Shown here in pieces: positions 1 to 6,844 of a DNA stretch of 6,881 bases. The DNA comes from Fidelibacterota bacterium (lineage in GTDB: Bacteria > Fidelibacterota > UBA2242). The notes beneath the pieces were generated by a model that searched no databases, had not been told where the DNA came from, and was given only the letters and a program-made list of their open reading frames with translations. Every line of letters starts with the position of its first letter. The stretch's first letter is position 1. The stretch spans positions 1 to 6,881 of the forward strand of contig QNCV01000143.1 in assembly GCA_003645845.1 (NCBI GenBank), in the 5' to 3' direction. Made by a program: the position numbers and the translations under genes.

Positions 1-513
1 ACATTTTTCCGGAGGAACGCCATAATTCATGATAAAATCGAGGGCTGCGCCGGTTTGACCACCATTACAGCCGTTGGTGAAATAACATGACATGATATAT
101 TGTTCAGAAAGGTTTGGCATGGAATCAGGGTCGGCATTGTGAATTTTCCACCAGGCTTCCACCTGGGCACAGGCGGAGAAATCCCAGCAACTACCACAGT
201 TGCCCTGATCCCGTACCGGGGTCACCCAGTTTCCGCCGTTATCACGCCAGTCCAGGCTGGCCGGGAGTGTTTCCGGACGGGGCAATTGGATAAACCGTGC
301 TTCGGCATCCGCCGGTTTTTCCAGATCGGCACCCAAGAGCATGCGCCGTTCTTCGGCTGGCAGACGGGTAACCCAGTTTTCACCGGCTGTCCAGCGGGCG
401 TTTGACTGTTTAATGGCCGTTCGAACACTTTCCAGATCATAATCCGATGCCATCGACACACAGGTCAATAGAATTAAAATGATTAAAAATAGCTCTGCCT
501 TACTGCGATACAT
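1..513 (-). CDS. Secreted papain-family (C1A) cysteine peptidase with cathepsin-B-like propeptide, 3' end cut by window edge
   Basis: The reverse strand is open from an ATG at 513 to the window edge, giving 171 codons. Residues 1-22 form a signal peptide: MYRSK, a hydrophobic run LFLIILILLTCV, then a likely signal peptidase I cut after SMA. Residues about 33-61 read AIKQSNARWTAGENW...RMLLG and match the short cathepsin B-type propeptide pattern N-x-x-W-x-A-G-x-N. The mature domain begins near LPASLDWRD (83-91). It shows the oxyanion-hole Gln103 and nucleophile Cys109 in DQGNCGSCWDFSA, then LSEQYIMSC (135-143) and CNGG (149-152), all papain hallmarks. The catalytic His and Asn, and any C-terminal sorting domain, lie beyond the edge. 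Asp111 replaces the Ala usual in CGSCWAF. By family knowledge it should be an extracytoplasmic endo- or exopeptidase made as a zymogen. AGGGAG sits 7 bases before the ATG. It is the third gene of the probable operon. The family call is very secure; the substrate is unknown. Confidence 0.95.
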   Translation of the reverse strand, partial: MYRSKAELFLIILILLTCVSMASDYDLESVRTAIKQSNARWTAGENWVTRLPAEERRMLLGADLEKPADAEARFIQLPRPETLPASLDWRDNGGNWVTPVRDQGNCGSCWDFSACAQVEAWWKIHNADPDSMPNLSEQYIMSCYFTNGCNGGQTGAALDFIMNYGVPPEKC

Positions 514-520
514 AATAATT

Positions 521-526
521 CTCCCT
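521..526 (-). promoter_or_regulatory. Shine-Dalgarno site of the C1A peptidase gene
   Basis: The reverse strand reads AGGGAG, then seven bases, then the ATG at 513. This fixes the start codon and supports the reading frame at the window edge. Confidence 0.75.
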
Positions 527-600
527 ACGTATTTTTTAACTCTGTATTAATCTAATTATTCGGTGTGAAAAAACAAGAAAAGCGCGGGGAATTATGTACT

Positions 601-3324
601 TTATTTCAGCAGAATACACTTTCGGTTTTTTTGAAAAAAAGCTGTTTTCATTTGATAGAGATAAATTCCCGACGGCAGGTTTTCCGCATGCCAGACCTGC
701 TGGTGTTGACCGGCACGGAGTGTTTTGGAAATCAGCGTCTGAACCAATTGACCTTGCAGGTTGTAGATATGGATTTCGGTAAAGGTCTCTTTGGGCAGTT
801 CGAAACGGATGGTCGTCGATGGATTGAAGGGATTGGGGAAGTTGGGCAGGAGCCGGTATTGGTAGACAATATTTTCCGGTAAATCGATCCCGACAACGGT
901 GGAATCGGCCACCAGGCGGATGCGGTTGATGACCCAGCCGAAGGGAGTATCCTCGCTGTTACCATCGCTATAAAACCTAAAACGGAAGTAACAGCTGTCG
1001 CCGATGATGGGATCGGACAAGGCATAGCTGTCCCAGACCTGATCGGTGTATTGAACGTCGCTGAATTTGTTCAGCGCATTCCAGGCGATGCCGTCGGGGC
1101 TGGTTTCAATATAGGCTGTGTCGCCGGCAGCAATCGAACAGAACTGATACAGTTGCAGAAACAGCTGATCGTAATCGGATAGCGGGATTTTATCCTTATA
1201 TTGAAATATACAGTCCAGATTATTGCCATAATTGACAACACTGTCGGGAAGGATGGATACTCTATAGGGCTGTTCACTGAGTTCTTTAAAGTACCAGCCG
1301 CTGTTTATCCAGGTTTCCGGATATGTCGATGGATCGGTTACGTTTACTTCCAGGAAATCGTCAATATCTTCAGATTTCCCGATCTTTATTTGCGCAACAT
1401 CCAGAAAGGTTTGATTGGCAGCCCGAGTGGAATCTTCGATCACCAGCCGAATAGTGATGATGTCGCCATAGCCGGCTACGTTCCAGTGAACGGTACCCGA
1501 CCATCCGACTTCAGCCATGTAATCACCTGAATCAAAATCAGTTTTGCGGGAAATGATCTGCATGGATGTTGATTCGTCTCTCCACGGGTCTTCATTTAGC
1601 CGGAATTGGAGGAGAATACTTTTTATCGGAGAGTGATCCCGGTAAGAAAATGATCCGTGTACGTTTTTCTGGTGATTGAAGAAAACTGACCGGAATAACC
1701 GAGATTCACAGGATACAGAAGGCGATGTCTGGTCGGGTCCGATCCGGTTGATGAAATAGACATCCGGGGCGGCTACCGGCAATGTATACTCATCACCGGT
1801 ACTGGTTTTTACGCTGAAATAATACCAGACCGTGTGCTCCAAATTATCATCGGGAATGACGGCGGAATATTCATCCGGTTTATCTGATGGCGTCAGGGCC
1901 AGCTGCTGAAATGTTATGGCGCTGTCCAGGGCATAATACAGATAGCATTCACTTTGATTTAATGAAGTGCCTTCATCCGGTTTAATGGTCACAGTAAGCT
2001 CCGTACCGCCGATGGTTTCCCGATGTCTGACCGGCCGGTGAGTCAGGTTGAGGGGCAGCTTCATATTCTGAAAATTTGTGTTGTAAAGGGATTGAATATA
2101 TTCGGCGGTTTTGCGCAGGGAACGGATACCGCTGGTACGATCAACACCTCTGCCGATAATATATGCGAAGATGACTTCCTGACTGTCACCGGGTGCGAGT
2201 GTGAATGGTCCCGTGTTCATCAATGAATAGCGGTCACAACTTTGCGCGGTATCGATCCAGCCACTTTCCGTAATGGGATCTCCCGGGAAATAGTAAGTTG
2301 TGGGTTTCCCGTTCTGGGGATTGATAATAAACGAGCCGCCTTTACGTCTTCCGCGCATATTGTTGTATGCTTCAATTCCGGTTCCCGGATAATCGGATCC
2401 TCCGCAGGAGTAATAGATAAAGGAGCTCATGCTTAGATTTTTTTGATCAAGAATCAGTCTGCCCATAAAGTTGGCGGTGTCCCCTGAACTAGGGACCGCC
2501 GGGCCTTGGATCAGCATTGTCCCGAAGGCGGGTGGATGGGCTCCAAACACTCTGTCTTGGTCGAGTCCGTTATAACAGTAGCCCATTGCCAGGCTGGTAT
2601 CGCATCCCAGCCGGTCATCGCTGGAATATCCAATATCCGGATCATTCCAAATGCCGATATAGGTCGAATCGAGTGTGAGGTTTCCTTTATTGATAAAGAG
2701 TCCTTTGACGAACATGACATTTTCAAGACCCTGAACCGAATCGATACCGAAGATCGTGTATTGACATTCTACTCCCATCGGTATGGAATTAAATATCCAG
2801 GTATGCCGTTCCGGGTCGGCATCATTGCATACAAACCAGTGGGTCTGGTCACCCAGCAGAAGAGGGTTGCCACTATCATCCGTCGGAGCGCCGTCTACCA
2901 CCGGCCAGTTGAGGTAATCAGAGCTGGATGTATTTCCGCGGTTGATCGTATACACTTTATACTTTGCCTGGTACGGATCATCGGGAGAGCCATCGGGCAG
3001 TATTTTTCCCGGCAGCCATTCACTACTATATTCAGCTGCAGCAATCCGGATTTCTCCGCTGGAATCTTTTCCGGCAATCCAGATTCCGGAAGCAAATCCG
3101 ACACTGATCGGCAAGTCCGCCGGCCAGCGCATGCCGGCATTACCATCAATGTCATAAGCAACGATATTACCATCGTTTGAAAAATTATTGATTATTCGAT
3201 TTATGTTAAAAACAGCGGAGTCAACCGGCGCTTCGATAACCATTGTTGTGTTTTTGTAATCAGATTTTGCAAAGAGTGATTCACATAATATAAATACGAT
3301 GAAAATGCTTTTAAAAGTCTTCAT
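601..3324 (-). CDS. Large secreted multidomain beta protein with T9SS type A-like C-terminal sorting domain
   Basis: This 907-residue protein starts with a signal peptide (MKTFKSIFIVFILCESLFA, cut near residue 19). Residues about 40-430 are a module shared with the gene upstream: NDGNIVAYDIDGNAGM (50-65), GFASGIW (76-82), LGDQTHW (157-163), WNDPDIG (226-232), FPGDPITESGW (346-356) and TGPFTLAPGDSQEVIFA (371-387). Residues about 432-525 resemble an Ig/Fn3-like module ending in VWYYFSVKTSTGDEYTLP. Residues about 530-649 look like a second Ig-like region. Residues about 655-808 resemble a lectin-like or MAM-like jelly roll (CYFRFRFYSDGN...PFGWVINRIRL). Residues about 825-907 are a sorting domain (LLPNFPNPFNPSTTIRFELP, IYNLQGQLVQTL, LPSGIYLYQ, terminal Lys). 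The family signature implies export and attachment or release by T9SS. No catalytic motif was recognised, so the function is unknown; an adhesive, structural or glycan-binding role is only a guess. GGAAGG precedes the start, and the gene follows its paralogue by 19 bases. Confidence 0.93.
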   Translation of the reverse strand: MKTFKSIFIVFILCESLFAKSDYKNTTMVIEAPVDSAVFNINRIINNFSNDGNIVAYDIDGNAGMRWPADLPISVGFASGIWIAGKDSSGEIRIAAAEYSSEWLPGKILPDGSPDDPYQAKYKVYTINRGNTSSSDYLNWPVVDGAPTDDSGNPLLLGDQTHWFVCNDADPERHTWIFNSIPMGVECQYTIFGIDSVQGLENVMFVKGLFINKGNLTLDSTYIGIWNDPDIGYSSDDRLGCDTSLAMGYCYNGLDQDRVFGAHPPAFGTMLIQGPAVPSSGDTANFMGRLILDQKNLSMSSFIYYSCGGSDYPGTGIEAYNNMRGRRKGGSFIINPQNGKPTTYYFPGDPITESGWIDTAQSCDRYSLMNTGPFTLAPGDSQEVIFAYIIGRGVDRTSGIRSLRKTAEYIQSLYNTNFQNMKLPLNLTHRPVRHRETIGGTELTVTIKPDEGTSLNQSECYLYYALDSAITFQQLALTPSDKPDEYSAVIPDDNLEHTVWYYFSVKTSTGDEYTLPVAAPDVYFINRIGPDQTSPSVSCESRLFRSVFFNHQKNVHGSFSYRDHSPIKSILLQFRLNEDPWRDESTSMQIISRKTDFDSGDYMAEVGWSGTVHWNVAGYGDIITIRLVIEDSTRAANQTFLDVAQIKIGKSEDIDDFLEVNVTDPSTYPETWINSGWYFKELSEQPYRVSILPDSVVNYGNNLDCIFQYKDKIPLSDYDQLFLQLYQFCSIAAGDTAYIETSPDGIAWNALNKFSDVQYTDQVWDSYALSDPIIGDSCYFRFRFYSDGNSEDTPFGWVINRIRLVADSTVVGIDLPENIVYQYRLLPNFPNPFNPSTTIRFELPKETFTEIHIYNLQGQLVQTLISKTLRAGQHQQVWHAENLPSGIYLYQMKTAFFQKNRKCILLK

Positions 3325-3330
3325 AATATA

Positions 3331-3336
3331 CCTTCC
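3331..3336 (-). promoter_or_regulatory. Shine-Dalgarno site of the 907-residue surface protein gene
   Basis: The reverse strand reads GGAAGG, six bases before the ATG at 3324. The site lies wholly inside the 19-base gap after the upstream stop codon, which suggests co-transcription and possibly translational coupling of the two paralogues. Confidence 0.75.
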
Positions 3337-3343
3337 GGTATGT

Positions 3344-6300
3344 TTATTTGGGTGTCATCACGGCGATTTTCAGAATCTTATCGCCCACATCTGCAACATC
3401 GATATGGGCAATGTACATCCCGCTGGCAACCGCTTTATTCTGCTCATTGCAGAGGTCCCAGGTTTCAAAGGGAGTGCCGTTATCGTGCTCAATCTTCCTG
3501 ACCAGGAAACCGCCGAGGCTGTAGATGCGGATTGTGACATTCTCTTCAGGCAGGTGACTGAAGGTGACAAAGTGCTGGCCGGCTGGCGACCCGTCGGCAT
3601 TATAGCCGAAGTATGGATTAGGAAAAACCGTGATCTGCTTGAGTTGGTTTTTAAGAGTCTTTTTATTGGCGACTACTTGCCTGGCTGGGGTTGTGAAGCG
3701 GAACTCATCGGTTTCCGGATCGATGGGATTTAAAAAGTGCAGGCGGAGTACATCGCCGGTATAACAATTCGTTCGGGAGTCAAAGATAAACAACCAGCCG
3801 CCGTACGGATTATTCTCCATCGGAAAAAGTTCATCCTGGTATGCTGCATAGTCACGGAAGATAATAACAAGCCAGTCGCCACCGATGCTATGGTTCTCGG
3901 TATCGTAATCGATGGAAAAGGTACTGTCTAAATCCCAGTAGCCGACACAGAGTTGCTGATTGTGTTCAATATCCCAGACCTCGAAGGGCACCTCACTCAT
4001 AACTGGTGTTAATCCGGATTTTTCCCAGCGAATCGCTTTCTGGCCATTTTCTGTGAATCGCAGCTCAATATCCGATTGGTACATTTCATTCGTGAGACTG
4101 TCACCGCCGGTGCCGAAAATATCGCTGGACAGATCCGTTAATCTGCCGAGATGATGGGCAGGAGTGATTGAAATGGGATTTCTGTTTCTAAAATAGAGAC
4201 GGAAGTATTCATTACCTTCAATCGTTATACAATCCCAGCCTGCTTCCCGAAGCCAGAGTGTTGAAGTGACGATATCGCTGAGATGTAGTGTGTCACCTCC
4301 CGAAATCACGAGACTGTCCACGCCGCCTGGGGAAACAGCCCTGTAGTCTATTGTATCGGTTAAGATCGGGACACCAAAGGAAGTTTGTTCGTATTCGGAA
4401 ATTCGTTTATAAATTTTATTAACTCTGAAATCCGGCATCTGAACGGAGAATCCCCTTTCAGTCTGATACTCTTTTGGCGAGCCTACATCGTATATATGAT
4501 TAATCAATGTGTCAGTCATGGGATTGTTTGCTTGGGTGATGTCGATATGCCCCAGATACCAGTATCCGGTACTTGTTTCGTAAACATTAGTATAGTTGGG
4601 AACTTTGAAACTCTTAATTTCTTCTTTAAACCGGATTGCATACGTATCGCCCTGAAAGAGGGCAGGGTCGGTTACGGTCACATTAGGATATGCGTCGGTG
4701 GTATCCGGCAGGAATGTCACCGGCAGTGTTTCTCTGCTGGTGTAAAGATATTCATGGCCCAGGGCGGGTGTATGCGGTCGCACTGAGATAACGGTTTTAT
4801 CGCTTTCGACATAGGCCGGCTTATTTTCGGGTGACCATGCAAAGGCGCTGATGGCAAAATAGTAGCGTTTGTTATTGACCAGGTCGGTTTGCTGCAGGGA
4901 ATCGCGGGTCACAGACAATTGATACATAATTGGACCAGCATGCGACAGGGATTGAACATGTTGTTCCAGGATTTTACTGTCTGAGTTGTATTTGGCATAT
5001 TGAATGTTATCGGAGAGTTCACTGCTTTTCATTTTGGTGATTTCCGTCCATGGACCGTTGATGGAAGCGCCCTGATAAATCGTATATCCGCCGAAACGAT
5101 AGTCCACGAAGTCAGTGGAGGGTAGGTTTTCAGCGTTTTTATCCCAGCGCAGAACGATCTCCCGATCCAGCTCCGATGCGGTCAACAGGGGCGCTGCTAC
5201 CGACACCGCTTGCATATTATTCCGCCAGAAGGTGTGGGCGTAGCCGGCAAAATGCCGCATGACGCTGATGGATTTCAAATTGCTGGTACCCTGACCGACA
5301 ATTACCGCAAAGACAATTTCCTGGACTCCCGGTTCGCCGGGCTCCGGTATTCCATCATTATCATTGTCAACCCAGGTGTCCAATGCAATCGGACCCGAAC
5401 TCATTAACATTCTTCTGTCAGCGGGCCAAATATCAAGCCAACCGGATTGTGTAACCGGGTCTCCGGGGAAAGCGAAATTAGTTATTTTATTCGTATTCGG
5501 ATCAATCAATGGGGTCCCCATATTTGTTTCTAAACTCCGGACAAGATTAAAAACCTCAAATGCTGTCTCGGGATCAGGCCACTGAGAGGAGGATTTTTGT
5601 ATTTTGGGAAAATTTGTTATGTGTAAATTGCGATATCCCGGGATTATTTTGCCTGATATTAATGCAAATTCATTATCATCGGGAATTATGGGACCCTGCA
5701 ACATGCAACTTGCTTTGACCGGAACCTCCAAACCGTAATCAGAATCTTCTATCCGTCCATTATATGTATAACTGAGGTCCAGCAAAGTATCACAGGCAAC
5801 TAGGTCATCTGTTGCATCACCTATATCATCGTCATTCCAATGGGCGATATAGAGCGAATCGATGGTCTGCCCGCTTTTATTGATGACCAGAAGTTTGACA
5901 AACATGATATTATCCAGCGGTCCGTCCTGTGAAAAACCGAAGATTGTTTGCTGAACTTCGAGACCGAGCGGGGCTGTGTTAAACACTCGTTTATGTTGAG
6001 CGCTGTCAAAGTCATTATAGACACACCAATGCACCTGGTCACCCAGCCAGAGGGGTGGATCGTCTCCTTTGGTAATGACACCATCCGGAGCGTCCCAAGT
6101 TTTGTTCAGGTTGTAATCCTCGAAGGCTTCACCCGAATCCCAGGTTCCGTTATGATTGCTGTCGGTAAAATATTCACCGTCATGGGCGGGTGCGCCGTAC
6201 TCAACCGGCCAGTTGGCATATTCCCAATTGTAATGTTCCGCTGACGGATCGGCATTATCACCTTTGGTAATGGAATAGATCTGGAACAGGGGATTTTTAT

Positions 6301-6679
6301 AATCCAGCGGCGTTCCCGGTTGGGTGTTAACGGGGTTCGGATCATAGCTTACCGGACCGGGACGAAATTCAGACGCATATTCCGCAACAGCCGTGCGGAT
6401 ATCACCATCCACTTTTCCAACAAACCAGATACCGGACTGAAAACCGACTGTTTTTTCAGAACCGGCGGGGTAATGCATACCGGCGTCGCCATTATAATTA
6501 TAGGTAACAATTTCACCGTCATTTCCAAAATGATCGTTGATATTGTTGATGTCATACCAGCAGATTTCCAAAGTGGCCGGTTTGTTCAGCGGCTGTAAGT
6601 GTCCTTTATGAGGCAATGCAAAACAGATTGCAGAAAAGACAATCATCGCGCAAAAAAGAAAGCGTTTATATAAAGACAT
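3344..6679 (-). CDS. Very large secreted multidomain protein with EF-hand-like loops, Fn3-like domain and FlgD/T9SS-like C-terminal domain
   Basis: I start this 1111-residue protein at the ATG at 6679, because GGAG lies five bases upstream; a GTG two codons earlier would overlap that site. Residues 1-21 form a signal peptide (MSLYKRFLFCAMIVFSAICFA). Residues about 43-490 are homologous to the downstream gene (NDGEIVTYNYNGDAGM, GFQSGIW, LGDQVHW, WNDDDIG, FPGDPVTQSGW). Inside this module are calcium-loop-like sequences at 173-184 (DSNHNGTWDSGE), 188-199 (DYNLNKTWDAPD) and 438-449 (DNDNDGIPEPGE). Residues about 497-635 resemble fibronectin type III (REIVLRW, GGYTIYQ...GPWTEIT, NNKRYYFAISAF). Residues about 665-1005 form a region with VTDPALFQGDTYAIRF, VPFEVWDIEHNQQL and EFRFTTPA. 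I associate these with other FCB secreted proteins but know no domain name for them. Residues 1016-1111 are a FlgD-like/sorting-type end (ITVFPNPYFGYN, VTIRIYSLGGFLVRKI, VASGMYIAHIDV). No enzyme active site was recognised. It is probably exported to the surface; its role is unknown. It is first in the probable operon. Confidence 0.93.
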   Translation of the reverse strand: MSLYKRFLFCAMIVFSAICFALPHKGHLQPLNKPATLEICWYDINNINDHFGNDGEIVTYNYNGDAGMHYPAGSEKTVGFQSGIWFVGKVDGDIRTAVAEYASEFRPGPVSYDPNPVNTQPGTPLDYKNPLFQIYSITKGDNADPSAEHYNWEYANWPVEYGAPAHDGEYFTDSNHNGTWDSGEAFEDYNLNKTWDAPDGVITKGDDPPLWLGDQVHWCVYNDFDSAQHKRVFNTAPLGLEVQQTIFGFSQDGPLDNIMFVKLLVINKSGQTIDSLYIAHWNDDDIGDATDDLVACDTLLDLSYTYNGRIEDSDYGLEVPVKASCMLQGPIIPDDNEFALISGKIIPGYRNLHITNFPKIQKSSSQWPDPETAFEVFNLVRSLETNMGTPLIDPNTNKITNFAFPGDPVTQSGWLDIWPADRRMLMSSGPIALDTWVDNDNDGIPEPGEPGVQEIVFAVIVGQGTSNLKSISVMRHFAGYAHTFWRNNMQAVSVAAPLLTASELDREIVLRWDKNAENLPSTDFVDYRFGGYTIYQGASINGPWTEITKMKSSELSDNIQYAKYNSDSKILEQHVQSLSHAGPIMYQLSVTRDSLQQTDLVNNKRYYFAISAFAWSPENKPAYVESDKTVISVRPHTPALGHEYLYTSRETLPVTFLPDTTDAYPNVTVTDPALFQGDTYAIRFKEEIKSFKVPNYTNVYETSTGYWYLGHIDITQANNPMTDTLINHIYDVGSPKEYQTERGFSVQMPDFRVNKIYKRISEYEQTSFGVPILTDTIDYRAVSPGGVDSLVISGGDTLHLSDIVTSTLWLREAGWDCITIEGNEYFRLYFRNRNPISITPAHHLGRLTDLSSDIFGTGGDSLTNEMYQSDIELRFTENGQKAIRWEKSGLTPVMSEVPFEVWDIEHNQQLCVGYWDLDSTFSIDYDTENHSIGGDWLVIIFRDYAAYQDELFPMENNPYGGWLFIFDSRTNCYTGDVLRLHFLNPIDPETDEFRFTTPARQVVANKKTLKNQLKQITVFPNPYFGYNADGSPAGQHFVTFSHLPEENVTIRIYSLGGFLVRKIEHDNGTPFETWDLCNEQNKAVASGMYIAHIDVADVGDKILKIAVMTPK

Positions 6680-6684
6680 AACCA

Positions 6685-6688
6685 CTCC
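6685..6688 (-). promoter_or_regulatory. Shine-Dalgarno site deciding the start of the 1111-residue gene
   Basis: The reverse strand reads CTGGAGTGGTTATG. GGAG is five bases before the ATG at 6679, and the in-frame GTG at 6685 overlaps it. The ATG is therefore the better start, and the signal peptide then begins MSLYKR. Confidence 0.7.
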
Positions 6689-6700
6689 AGTCGATTTCTT

Positions 6701-6731
6701 AAAAAATATATATATATCGGTTTAATTTCAA
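6701..6731 (-). promoter_or_regulatory. Possible promoter of the three-gene operon, with an alternating TA tract
   Basis: On the reverse strand TTGAAA (6726-6731) is followed by a 10-base alternating TA tract and then T6 (6701-6706). This offers TATATT- or TATTTT-like -10 hexamers 15-17 bases downstream and a leader of roughly 25 bases before the ATG. The position suits the first gene of an operon. In such AT-rich sequence the match is weak evidence, and FCB bacteria often use promoter motifs unlike sigma-70. Confidence 0.3.
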
Positions 6732-6779
6732 TGATATTTTCAAAATTACCAGATAAATTCCCTCGCCATCTTTAGGTTT

Positions 6780-6798
6780 GGCTTTTTGGGGAAAAGCC
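6780..6798. repeat. Perfect 7-bp inverted repeat with 5-base loop
   Basis: GGCTTTT and AAAAGCC flank the loop TGGGG (plus-strand reading). Neither strand has a T-run directly after the stem, so it is not a textbook intrinsic terminator. It lies between the operon promoter region and the right edge. It might be a weak terminator for a minus-strand gene ending near 6800, an operator, or chance. Confidence 0.35.
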
Positions 6799-6844
6799 CT
6801 TAAAATTGTCCCATGTTGATTAAGTAAAAATAGGTTGCTCTGAA

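Noticed and set aside
222..461. Minus-strand 79-codon frame
   Set aside because: It overlaps the C1A peptidase in another frame on the same strand; the peptidase frame carries the catalytic and propeptide motifs, so this one is a shadow.
514..600. Promoter or terminator in the 87-base gap before the peptidase gene
   Set aside because: I found no stem-loop with a T-run and no convincing -35/-10 pair. The gap is AT-rich with one GC-rich patch (CCCCGCGC) and no complementary partner, so only the Shine-Dalgarno site is annotated.
2506..3180. Plus-strand 224-codon frame
   Set aside because: It is wholly antisense to the shared head module of the 907-residue protein, which is supported by homology with the neighbouring paralogue. 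The frame shows no recognisable domain.
3299..3733. Plus-strand 144-codon frame beginning MKMLLKVFIIYLPVCLFGC, which looks like a lipoprotein signal with an LFGC lipobox
   Set aside because: It lies antisense across the junction of the two large genes, lacks a Shine-Dalgarno site, and is opposite the conserved C-terminal domain of the first gene and the signal peptide codons of the second. The hydrophobic start is best explained as an accident of AT-rich antisense sequence.
4385..4786. Plus-strand 133-codon frame
   Set aside because: Antisense to the middle of the 1111-residue protein, with no start signal and no recognisable motif.
6680..6685. GTG start at 6685, giving a protein beginning MVMSLYK
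   Set aside because: The GTG overlaps the GGAG ribosome-binding site that is correctly spaced for the ATG at 6679.
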